Shown here: in pieces, positions 16,696 through 24,795 of the stretch
Numbering within the stretch: position 1 is the stretch's first letter
Layout of the letters: each line of letters begins with the position of its first letter
From: an uncultured Verrucomicrobiales bacterium
GTDB lineage: Bacteria > Verrucomicrobiota > Verrucomicrobiia > Verrucomicrobiales > DEV007
NCBI GenBank assembly: GCA_913058215.1
Contig: CAJXQE010000028.1
Coordinates: forward strand, 1-36,363
Length of the DNA: 36,363 nucleotides
Direction of reading: 5' to 3'
Translations under genes and position numbers: made by a program
Notes under the pieces: model-generated
Told to the model about the DNA's origin: nothing
The model's database searches: none
What the model saw: only the letters and a program-made list of their open reading frames with translations

Positions 16696-17946
16696 ATGCG
16701 CGCTTCTGCAATTTGGGTCTTTCTGGGCCCTCTCTTTCTATTTCCTTTCGCAGGCAATGCTGAGGAACCAGGCTCTGTTGATCCTTCCACTCTGACCGGA
16801 AAGGTCATGTGCGGCTACCAGGGATGGTTCACCTGCGAAGGCGACGGCATGAATCTGGGCTGGGTCCACTGGTCTAAAAACAGACGAAAACCGTTCGGCC
16901 CCGGAAACGTAACCGTCGACCTTTGGCCGGATGTTTCCGAATTCGATGAAGACGAACTTTACCCGACCGGATTCAGCCTTCCTGACGGATCGCCCGCCAA
17001 AGTGTTCAGCAGTACCAATCGAAAAACCGTTCTTCGTCATTTTTCGTGGATGAAGGAATATGGAATCGATGGCGTCTTTCTGCAGCGCTTCGCAAATGGC
17101 CTGAAAAGCCCTGAACTATTAAGACAGAAAAATACCGTCCTCAAACATGCCCGCGAAGGAGCAAAACAATCGGGCCGGACTTTCTCGATCATGTATGACC
17201 TCAGCGGCCTCAAGAAAGGAAAGACGCGCCTCGTAAATGAAGACTGGGTCAAAATCAAAGATGCCGTCACCGACTCGGCCTACCAGAAGCACGAAGGCAA
17301 GCCAGTCGTCTCAATCTGGGGAGTCGGATTCAGCGATGACCGGAATTACACGCTCGCAGAATGCCGCGACCTGGTGACCTTTTTCAAAGACGAAGGTTGC
17401 ACCGTGATGCTCGGAGTTCCCACCTTTTGGCGGGAAGGAATTCGCGACGCAACTGACGATCCGGAGTTCCACGAAATCCTGGCACTCGCAGACATTGTCA
17501 GTCCGTGGCCGGTCGGGCGGTATCAAACTCCGGAGCAGGCAGCAAAGCACGGCGAAAAGGTCTACCAACCAGACATCAAATGGTGCCGGGAAAAGACCCT
17601 CGATTATTTCCCCGTCGTCTATCCGGGTTTCAGCTGGCACAATCTTAATGGTGGAGAAATGGATTCCATCCCCCGACTCGGCGGCAAGTTTCTCTGGTCA
17701 CAAATGGTCGCAGCGAAACGCGCAGGAGCCGAAATGATCTATGTGGCGATGTTTGACGAGGTCGACGAAGGCACCGCTATTTTCAAATGCACCAACAAGG
17801 TTCCCGTCGGTGACGGAGTTTCTTTTCTCACCTACAAAGGACTCCCTTCCAACCACTATCTCCGCCTCACGGGAATGGGTGGAAAAATGTTGCGAGGCGA
17901 AATTCCGGTGAGTGAGACGATGCCCACCATGGATAAGCCGAAGTAG
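16696..17946 (+). CDS. Secreted glycoside hydrolase, GH71/GH99-like
   Basis: 416 residues from the ATG at 16696 (a TTG at 16669 would add nine residues). A signal peptide spans about 1-22 (MRASAIWVFLGPLFLFPFAG). The mature start KVMCGYQGWF with GWVHWSK, then YGIDGVFLQRF, SIMYDLSG, VYPGFSWHN and YVAMFDEVDEGTAIFK are landmarks of the bacterial GH71/99-like proteins. These are barrel enzymes related to endo-alpha-mannanases and alpha-1,3-glucanases. The acid FDEVDE is a plausible catalytic region, but residue assignment is inference and the substrate is unknown. The gene follows the giant repeat protein by 57 bp and could be cotranscribed. Its TAG stop is the beginning of the REPIN-like repeat. 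Confidence 0.82.
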   Translation: MRASAIWVFLGPLFLFPFAGNAEEPGSVDPSTLTGKVMCGYQGWFTCEGDGMNLGWVHWSKNRRKPFGPGNVTVDLWPDVSEFDEDELYPTGFSLPDGSPAKVFSSTNRKTVLRHFSWMKEYGIDGVFLQRFANGLKSPELLRQKNTVLKHAREGAKQSGRTFSIMYDLSGLKKGKTRLVNEDWVKIKDAVTDSAYQKHEGKPVVSIWGVGFSDDRNYTLAECRDLVTFFKDEGCTVMLGVPTFWREGIRDATDDPEFHEILALADIVSPWPVGRYQTPEQAAKHGEKVYQPDIKWCREKTLDYFPVVYPGFSWHNLNGGEMDSIPRLGGKFLWSQMVAAKRAGAEMIYVAMFDEVDEGTAIFKCTNKVPVGDGVSFLTYKGLPSNHYLRLTGMGGKMLRGEIPVSETMPTMDKPK

Positions 17947-18029
17947 CACGGAATGCCATTCCGTTTCTCTGCCCAACCGCCATTTGCACAGGCACGAGTC
18001 TCCGCAAACGGAATAGCATTCCGTGCTAC
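17943..18029. repeat. REPIN-like 87-bp inverted repeat between convergent genes
   Basis: Two 24-bp arms (17943-17966 and 18006-18029) are reverse complements with one mismatch, around a 39-bp centre. Each arm contains its own short palindrome (GGAATGCCATTCC and GGAATAGCATTCC), so the whole resembles two inverted REP units. It fills the gap between the GH71/99-like gene and the fusion gene and supplies the stop codon of the former. It may also act as a bidirectional terminator. No RAYT transposase gene lies in the window. Confidence 0.75.
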
Positions 18030-18030
18030 A

Positions 18031-20376
18031 CTAGGTAAGGCGCGCAAATCCCGTGTGCTTCACTGGACCACCAATTCGTTCCTCTATCGCACCCTCGGCA
18101 ACAGCATCCGCGATTAGAGCAAATACCTCGTCGAGGGATTCCAGATAAGCAGTCACATGACGAGGCTCATGAGCAAAAGTGGCATTAAATGTAGCTCCGG
18201 CGAGATACCCGCGCTTTAGCATTTCAGCAGTCATCAAGGTGGTAATCGCAGCCGCCTCCGGGTGATCAAATGCCAGTAACGCCATCTCCCGCCGTCCTCC
18301 GACCTTGACCGGTAACCCATGCTTCGAGCCCAGACTTTTCCACCCTTCCCTCACCAAAGTCCCAATCTGTTTCAAATGAGCGGGAATATCGTTCGCCATC
18401 ATTTTCCGAACACAGGCCAGAGCTGCAGCGGGGCCAACACCTTCCGTCCAGAAAGTGCTCGAAATGAAGGAAACCTGAGCCGCCTGCATCACCTCCTTTC
18501 TCCCGATGATCGCACCAATAGGTATTCCATTACCAAGGGCTTTCGCAAACACAGCAATGTCAGGGTTAATTCCGAATTTCAAATGTGCTCCTCCGCAACA
18601 AAGTCGCCAGCCGATTGAAATTTCATCGAAAATCAGAGGTATCCCAAAACGATCACATCGCTCACGAACTCCTTCCAGAAAACCCGGATCTGGATCCGTG
18701 AAACGCGTTGGTTCCATCACAATCGCCCCCAACTCCGCGCCATGCTCGTGAAGAAGGGCATCGAGTTCTTCGAGATCATTGTAGTGAAAAGTTAGGGTGT
18801 TCCCCGCAAGACCGGAGGGAACTCCCGCCGGATCCAGTCCTGGAAGCAAATGACCATCAAGCGCATCGGAATTCGAATCAGCCAGATTTGCCGCAAGGTA
18901 CCAGTCGTGCCAACCGTGATAGCCACAGAGAGCAACTTTATCTTTCCCCGTATGAGCTCGCGCAATACGAACTGCCGCGGCCATCGACTCTCCCCCGCCC
19001 CGGGTGAAGCGGGCGTTCTCCGCCCACGGATGAATCTCGCAAAGCAGCTTGGCTAGCTCAACTTCATCATAGGTCTGCAAACTCGACATCGAACCGAGAG
19101 TAACTCTTCGAATCACAGCGCGATTCACGTCGGGATCAGAAAACCCGAGAATCGTAGAAAGGATTCCGTTCGGTCCCATGTCGATATATCGCTTTCCGGA
19201 AATATCAATCACCTCACAACCGTGAGCTTCCCGATAATACGCAGGCCATTGTTCCGGAGCAAACATCTCAGGTCGCTTGCTCAGCAACTGCGTTCCACCG
19301 GGAATTATCTCCTTGGCTTTCTGATAGGCCTTCTGCACGTCGGGCATTTCCCGCGGAAGCGAAAGATCGAGCATTCTTCGGGCACCGTTACAAAAGATCT
19401 CCTCTACATCCGTAGCGTCTAGATTTTGATTTTCGCAGGCCTGCCTCAGAGCGAGGAGCGATTCGATTCCGAGCAATGTGGGCTTCGCAGTTCTAGCCCT
19501 GCTGAAGTCCGCCCGAATTTCATCCAGCCAAAGAAAATCGTCGGCCAGATCAACGCACCGGCTGCGCATTTCCGTTACACAAAAATCTGCTCCAAAGAAG
19601 AGGCGGCTTGGGCCAAACACTTTCAGGATTGCCTCGAAGGCGGAAGCTTCACACACCGCCGAAGTATCGAAATAAACATTGTCGAGCCCACGAATCGAAT
19701 CGATTCCTTCGACCGTATGCTTTCCACAAAATCCACGGGCAGCGTGAGCAAGAATCAGCTTCGCATTCGGATAACGAGTGCAGCGATCCCGGATATAGCG
19801 CTGATTCTCCGGTTCAGCCAAAGCGCGCGGTAACACCATATGAAGCATGATGGTGAGCCCCCAAAACTCAGCCAGTTCCCACACCCACTCCGGAATAAAT
19901 TCTTCGCTGCCGGCGTTGAAGGTATCTTCCCGATCCGCGAAAAGATGGTAAACCTTGAATCCGACAAACCCGTCGGCCTGAATCTGAAGCTCGACCTCCT
20001 CAGGTTTTTGCGATGGCGTCGCAATCATCAGTCCCCGGGAATGAGGATCATTTTTCATTTCATCGGCCAAATGGCGATTCGCCCCTTCAACATCCAATAT
20101 CCGTGTAGGAAACGGGAAAAACAAACCTCCGGTGGGACATCGATCCGGCATCCACATGGAAAGCCGTTCGTCGTAAACAGCCCTGGTCGCCACTTCGGGA
20201 CCAGCTGCCGCAAGAGCCGGTGTCGGCGTTCCCAAGTCTGAGTTTCGCCAGAGGTGAGCATGAGCGTCGAAAGAGTCAGGGGGAACAAAATCTTTCAGGT
20301 ATCGATTCCAGAGATCGAGATCAAACTCGTTAACATCCGCCCAGACGTAGGGATTCACTTCCTTTTCAACGCTCAT
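18031..20376 (-). CDS. Amidohydrolase / class III aminotransferase fusion protein
   Basis: 781 residues, cytoplasmic. Residues 1-340 are an amidohydrolase-2-type metal-dependent hydrolase: HAH at 39-41, His179 in LHM, His211 in LILAHAARG and Asp264 in FFGADF are the expected ligands. Residues about 345-760 are a class III PLP aminotransferase of the glutamate-1-semialdehyde aminomutase type: GYHGWHDWYLAANL (485-498), Asp584 in LIFDE, and Lys612 in FAKALGNGIPIGA as the PLP lysine. Both halves appear catalytically complete. The fusion suggests sequential reactions, for example hydrolysis of an amide, lactone or decarboxylation substrate plus transamination or amino migration. The start overlaps the M14 gene by 4 bp, making this the last gene of the operon. 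Confidence 0.88.
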   Translation of the reverse strand: MSVEKEVNPYVWADVNEFDLDLWNRYLKDFVPPDSFDAHAHLWRNSDLGTPTPALAAAGPEVATRAVYDERLSMWMPDRCPTGGLFFPFPTRILDVEGANRHLADEMKNDPHSRGLMIATPSQKPEEVELQIQADGFVGFKVYHLFADREDTFNAGSEEFIPEWVWELAEFWGLTIMLHMVLPRALAEPENQRYIRDRCTRYPNAKLILAHAARGFCGKHTVEGIDSIRGLDNVYFDTSAVCEASAFEAILKVFGPSRLFFGADFCVTEMRSRCVDLADDFLWLDEIRADFSRARTAKPTLLGIESLLALRQACENQNLDATDVEEIFCNGARRMLDLSLPREMPDVQKAYQKAKEIIPGGTQLLSKRPEMFAPEQWPAYYREAHGCEVIDISGKRYIDMGPNGILSTILGFSDPDVNRAVIRRVTLGSMSSLQTYDEVELAKLLCEIHPWAENARFTRGGGESMAAAVRIARAHTGKDKVALCGYHGWHDWYLAANLADSNSDALDGHLLPGLDPAGVPSGLAGNTLTFHYNDLEELDALLHEHGAELGAIVMEPTRFTDPDPGFLEGVRERCDRFGIPLIFDEISIGWRLCCGGAHLKFGINPDIAVFAKALGNGIPIGAIIGRKEVMQAAQVSFISSTFWTEGVGPAAALACVRKMMANDIPAHLKQIGTLVREGWKSLGSKHGLPVKVGGRREMALLAFDHPEAAAITTLMTAEMLKRGYLAGATFNATFAHEPRHVTAYLESLDEVFALIADAVAEGAIEERIGGPVKHTGFARLT

Positions 20377-22004
20377 GGTTTTGCTTCCGTTTTTAATTTT
20401 TCAATCACTTCGGCGGGAGGTCTCCACCCGTAGCTCCTTGGATTATCGCTGGAGTAGATGCAACTGAGCACGAACAGATCCGCGTCGCGTGTTTTCTCAG
20501 GTGGAATGTTCACTCGCAAATGAGTGTAGCCATCTCCTAACCAGGATTGATACCCATCGGTGGTGCTCTCGAAAATGGAGTGACCATTCAATCGGACATC
20601 CAGCAACCCAGGCCGGGCGTAGGAAATTCGAATAGTCATCGCGAGGCCGTGCTCGATTCCCTTGTCGAGTGCCGTAGAACGCGAGCCGACATAGAGCGAA
20701 GTCTCGGGTCCCGCCTCCATATATTTCCGAATCGACGCCGCATCGAAACCGGGAACCCCTTCCAGATTGTCCGCCAGTTCGCCCTTGGGAATTTTCACCT
20801 TCAGAGGGTCTTTCGGGTGAATGACATTTTGACCATCCGGTGTAATGCCGCACGCGATCATGATCCGGAAATCAGTTTCTGAGTAGAGCACTCCCATACT
20901 CAGGTTTTCCTGGCGTTCCCACAATTCCGCCCGACTCCGCCTGCGCTCTTCCGCATTGTTTCCATAGGCGGCAATGTAATGCCCCGTGATGGTCTTCATC
21001 CTGTCCACCGCGTAACCCCGATGCGGCATATTTGACGGCGTGGTGTTGCCGAGCTTTAGCAATCCTTTCAAACGAGCCACACCACCCTGCTCCCAACCGT
21101 TTTCCGTCAGGACCGGTAGAGTGTGATATTTCATATAGGGATACATCCCCGGATAGAAAAAGACGCGGCCCATCCAGAGCTTCTTGGCGTGGGGATTCAG
21201 TTCCGGCCCCCAAAGCATTCGTTGGGCATCAGCCTCCCACCGGTCGCTGGGAAAGCCCTCTTCGATGCCTGCCGCAATCATCGCATCACTCACTCGCGGG
21301 TCCCAGGGACGGAGAGAATGATTCGATCCCGCAGACCCCACCGATTCCAGAACCAACTGGCCATTGTAGTGCAACGAGACCCCATGGATGTCGGCGTGAA
21401 CTTCCGGTTGAAATTCATCGACGACTTTGAGAAAAGCATTCAGTTCCGGAGTTTTTTCGGGGTCGCGGAGCTTCATCGTCTCGATATCCCACATCAAGCC
21501 GCGGCGCCCATCGTAAACGGGTAATCCCGCCGCATTCCCATGCGTCTCACCGGGGAAAAATCCGTGAGGGTTCATGATAGGCATCAGCAGGATCCGCTGA
21601 TTCTTCAAAGTCTCACGCGCTACTTCGTCATCACTAAGCAGCCACTCAATGAGGTGAAGGATTGTCATTGTCCCGGTCCTCTCCGGGCCGGCATGCAGTC
21701 CGGTAATCAGAACCCGCTGCTTGTCTTGATCGGCAACTGACTGGTCCGTGAGATCAATGAGATAAACGGGAAAATCATCACCACTCCGCGCTCGTTCTGA
21801 GAGCGTAAATATCCCCGGATGCTTTTCCTGCCAATAGCGCAAAGTGGCATCGTATTCTTCAAAGGTGAATCGGTTCGCCCTCGTCTTCCACGGCTTGGGC
21901 ATTTTCTCGAGCGCCGCGTCAATATCCGCAGACTGTGATCGCGCTTCGGGTGACCATAGCCCCCCGACTAACAAGGCACTCACTGCGACGATCCATCGTT
22001 TCAT
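20373..22004 (-). CDS. Secreted M14-family zinc carboxypeptidase-like protein
   Basis: 543 residues, signal peptide about 1-24. The N-terminal catalytic part has LHAGPERTG (His104, Glu108), MNPHGF matching the NPxG block, DIHG (His207) as third zinc ligand, and VLTENGWEQG in the place of the catalytic glutamate block. The spacing HxxxE in the first motif differs from the HxxE usual in M14. About 240 C-terminal residues (after about 300) have no clear family but end in a beta-rich segment with LRVNIPPEKTRDADLFVLSC. Members trim C-terminal residues from peptides, or amide-linked groups from peptidoglycan or modified amino acids. Start and stop each overlap neighbours by 4 bp, so it is firmly in the operon. 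Confidence 0.8.
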   Translation of the reverse strand: MKRWIVAVSALLVGGLWSPEARSQSADIDAALEKMPKPWKTRANRFTFEEYDATLRYWQEKHPGIFTLSERARSGDDFPVYLIDLTDQSVADQDKQRVLITGLHAGPERTGTMTILHLIEWLLSDDEVARETLKNQRILLMPIMNPHGFFPGETHGNAAGLPVYDGRRGLMWDIETMKLRDPEKTPELNAFLKVVDEFQPEVHADIHGVSLHYNGQLVLESVGSAGSNHSLRPWDPRVSDAMIAAGIEEGFPSDRWEADAQRMLWGPELNPHAKKLWMGRVFFYPGMYPYMKYHTLPVLTENGWEQGGVARLKGLLKLGNTTPSNMPHRGYAVDRMKTITGHYIAAYGNNAEERRRSRAELWERQENLSMGVLYSETDFRIMIACGITPDGQNVIHPKDPLKVKIPKGELADNLEGVPGFDAASIRKYMEAGPETSLYVGSRSTALDKGIEHGLAMTIRISYARPGLLDVRLNGHSIFESTTDGYQSWLGDGYTHLRVNIPPEKTRDADLFVLSCIYSSDNPRSYGWRPPAEVIEKLKTEAKP

Positions 22005-23563
22005 TGACCAACGTAGATCGAATAGACCTTCGCATCCCCTGACTCGGGAAGAGTCACGCGGAGAGCGAATGATTTCCCCGCAGGAATGGACTCAGGCAAT
22101 CCAACTTCGACCCGGGTCCCCGGCCTGGTCACTTTCGCGACAGCACCTTTCACGGGCCGCGCCAATTCATCGATCAGTTGAACCGTGAGTGGAGCGCTCT
22201 CGGAAACCCCCTCCACATTTACGGTCACTTTCGCAGGAGCCGTCGATTGGAAATGCGCGGTCTCAAAATGAGCCGAAGAATCAGGAATCTTTCGAGACAT
22301 GTAAGCGAAGCCATCGCGGCGCAAGGTCGCGAGGCCAATCTCCATGGACTTCAATTTTCCGCCGGTGTCCCAGTGGGAATACCAGATCATGGTTTTGTCG
22401 ACTTCATTAACGAAGGCATGCCCCTGCAGCAGTGCAATGTCATCCCACGCTCCCGGCTCACCCCGTTCGATCACTTTGTGATCGGGCATCGGTTCACGAA
22501 AATGAATCCCGTTGTTACTGACCACCAGACCAAGATCAATACGAACGCCCTTGTTCCAGTATTTCCCATCCTCCGGTTTCTTCGGAGCGTCCTGCCACAG
22601 GCCGTTGAGCCCGACGATAACATTTCCCCGATTCCAAATTCCAGCCCCCATGTGGCCCTGCTGCCCTTTGACGGGCGTTGATGTGAGTTGTCCTATTCGA
22701 GCTAATCCGAAGGCTTTGGAATCCGACCAGTGATCGAAGTCTGCCGAACGGTAAGTCATTGTTCCGCGACCAACATCGCTTCCATCCATCCGCCACATCC
22801 ACGGGGAAATAAGCTGGCCGGGAGCGTAGTAAAATTTACCAAACTTGTAGAGACCCGAGACCTCGAAGCGCTCGTTTCCGGCATTCATCGGACGGTCACC
22901 TACAACTTTCCATCTCAAGCCATCCGCACTGGTAGCCGCAATGAATGCACCCCAACGCCTTTCGTCGGGGCCGATTTTGCTTCGCCCGCCCTTCACATCT
23001 TTGAACTCAGGATGGGCAATATAGACAGCTTTGTAACGACGGTTTGGATCAGGGTCATTCGGCTCATGAAGAATACTGAGAAAATCGTTCACCTTCGCGA
23101 GTGATGGCACTTCCGATTCGATCAGACAAATATTGTTCTTCTTGTTTCCCTTAAAGTCGACCAGTCCCAATTCGGGCTTCATCCAAGTGACGCCGTCGTC
23201 ACTCTCCGCATAGCACATCGGACGCCACCAACCAGGTGCCTGACCAGCCTTCACTTCCGTCTCAAACATGCCGAGGTACCACATGCGAAACTTGTCGCCC
23301 TGTTTCATCACCGTCCCGTAAAGAATGGCATGGCCATGGTCAGGGGCACCTTCCGGTCCGCGTTTCAGCACAGGGTTGCCGGGATGTTTTGTCGCAGTCA
23401 CTGGAGTGACATAGAGATTATTCCGCCAGGGAATGGCGTGATCATCGAAGGAAAAGAAAACCGCTTCCTCGGTTTCCGGACTGCCATCGACAGTGACGCC
23501 AGCTTTGGCGGAATACGAAAATGAGAGAGCAGCCAGGAAAAAAATAGCGGTGAATCTATTCAT
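22001..23563 (-). CDS. Secreted GH32/GH43-like beta-propeller protein
   Basis: 520 residues, signal peptide about 1-21 (MNRFTAIFFLAALSFSYSA). About 420 residues form a repeated beta-propeller with FRMWYLGMF, MCYAESDDGVTWMKPELGL and GAFIAATSADGLRWKVV blades, as in the GH32/GH43-related proteins found in operons of PVC bacteria. The C-terminal 100 residues (TVNVEGVSESAPLTVQLIDE onward) form a beta-sandwich-like domain. Catalytic acids are not assignable with confidence. It likely binds or cleaves a glycan in the periplasm. It follows the sialidase-like gene after 23 bp with no Shine-Dalgarno and overlaps the M14 gene by 4 bp. Confidence 0.72.
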   Translation of the reverse strand: MNRFTAIFFLAALSFSYSAKAGVTVDGSPETEEAVFFSFDDHAIPWRNNLYVTPVTATKHPGNPVLKRGPEGAPDHGHAILYGTVMKQGDKFRMWYLGMFETEVKAGQAPGWWRPMCYAESDDGVTWMKPELGLVDFKGNKKNNICLIESEVPSLAKVNDFLSILHEPNDPDPNRRYKAVYIAHPEFKDVKGGRSKIGPDERRWGAFIAATSADGLRWKVVGDRPMNAGNERFEVSGLYKFGKFYYAPGQLISPWMWRMDGSDVGRGTMTYRSADFDHWSDSKAFGLARIGQLTSTPVKGQQGHMGAGIWNRGNVIVGLNGLWQDAPKKPEDGKYWNKGVRIDLGLVVSNNGIHFREPMPDHKVIERGEPGAWDDIALLQGHAFVNEVDKTMIWYSHWDTGGKLKSMEIGLATLRRDGFAYMSRKIPDSSAHFETAHFQSTAPAKVTVNVEGVSESAPLTVQLIDELARPVKGAVAKVTRPGTRVEVGLPESIPAGKSFALRVTLPESGDAKVYSIYVGQ

Positions 23564-23586
23564 AAGTAAGATGGGTAGAAAAGAAA

Positions 23587-24795
23587 TTATGCCTCCGGAA
23601 GTTTCCAGTGAGCCTGACGAAGAACAGCGTGTTTTTGGTCCTTCATTTTTTCATACCAAACCGTCAGCAAGGTTCCGTCGTCCAGTTCGACCGTGCTCGG
23701 ATACCCGAGGTCTCCTCCGGCTCCGTCTCCCGAAATGATCATCGGCTCACTCCAGCTCTTCCCGTTATCGGAACTCACTCGCGCCTGGTTACCGAAGGGC
23801 GCACGACGGTGGCCGTAAGTCATGAGAAGCCGATCGTCTTTGAGCTTCATCAAATGGGAGGGCAAACCATAGGTGATCGGGTGTGGCGAGCTCCAGGTCT
23901 TTCCACTATCCGACGACTCCGTTTGCAGCGTCCACCCGGCGTTCTCCTTATTGTGATTACGAATCTGCACCACGATCGCTCCATCAGCGGCTTCGACACC
24001 GTGCAACTCATGGTAACTCTTGACGGGATCATCGCCTTCGCGGGTCGGGATATCGGAAACCCAATCCCAGGTTTTACCATCGTCATTGGATTCGCAAACA
24101 CCGATCTTTTTGCCTTCAGCCCACAGTTGTTTCCCCGGATAGAGCAAACGCCCATCTTTCAATTGAATCGGCCCGTGCGGGCTGTTCACGATCGTTGGGA
24201 TCCGTTCTCCCCATGTCTTTCCTCCGTCCTCAGATCGGATCAACCACTGGCCCAGTTCCGCTTTTCTCTCTTCGTCCGTGAGCCGGTTGTGACAAGCCAT
24301 CCACCGTCTCAATTCCTCGTCGCCAAAATTCTTCGTCTGCCAGCCGTCCTGTCCAAGACCACTCATTTGCTGACCTTTTTTCATGTAGGATTCGTAGGCC
24401 AGAGAGGTGAAAGTCGTCGCAATCAAAGTTCCCTTTTCCGTTTCAAGAAAACCCGAATCCCTATCATCAATCGCCCCGTCCAAAAGAACGCGCGGCCACG
24501 TCCAGGTCTTGCCGTCGTCCTTCGAAGTCATGGAAACGACCTGCCCGAAGGGGCAAACGTGAGCGAGGCGGCCTCCCGACCAACTAACCCACAGTTCGCC
24601 ATTTTTCCGGCGGGCCAGCGTTGGCCATCCACAATAATACTCAGGTCGTTGGGAAATGACTTTCGTTTCAATAATGGTCGCCTCTCCGGCAGCACGCCCG
24701 ACAAACGGTACGGAAGCAACAGCGCCAATCGAAACTGCCCCGGCGGCTTTTAGAAAATGGCGACGATCATTCGATAGAGTGGATTCTGGATTCAT
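23587..24795 (-). CDS. Tat-exported sialidase-like BNR-repeat protein
   Basis: 402 residues. The N-terminus contains DRRHFLKAAGAVSIGAVASV, a twin-arginine (Tat) signal, so it is exported folded. Five Asp-box repeats are visible: KDDGKTWTWP, EDGGKTWGE, NDDGKTWDW, SDSGKTWSS and SDNGKSWSE. This gives a six-bladed BNR propeller of the exo-alpha-sialidase type. The family hydrolyses terminal sialic acids, but many PVC members have other or unknown targets, so sialidase activity is inference. Four-bp overlap with the upstream giant gene shows translational coupling. Confidence 0.82.
   Translation of the reverse strand: MNPESTLSNDRRHFLKAAGAVSIGAVASVPFVGRAAGEATIIETKVISQRPEYYCGWPTLARRKNGELWVSWSGGRLAHVCPFGQVVSMTSKDDGKTWTWPRVLLDGAIDDRDSGFLETEKGTLIATTFTSLAYESYMKKGQQMSGLGQDGWQTKNFGDEELRRWMACHNRLTDEERKAELGQWLIRSEDGGKTWGERIPTIVNSPHGPIQLKDGRLLYPGKQLWAEGKKIGVCESNDDGKTWDWVSDIPTREGDDPVKSYHELHGVEAADGAIVVQIRNHNKENAGWTLQTESSDSGKTWSSPHPITYGLPSHLMKLKDDRLLMTYGHRRAPFGNQARVSSDNGKSWSEPMIISGDGAGGDLGYPSTVELDDGTLLTVWYEKMKDQKHAVLRQAHWKLPEA

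Noticed and set aside
23608..24753. 381-codon plus-strand frame
   Set aside because: Lies fully antisense to the sialidase-like gene, which has Tat signal and Asp boxes; the plus-strand product has no recognisable motif.
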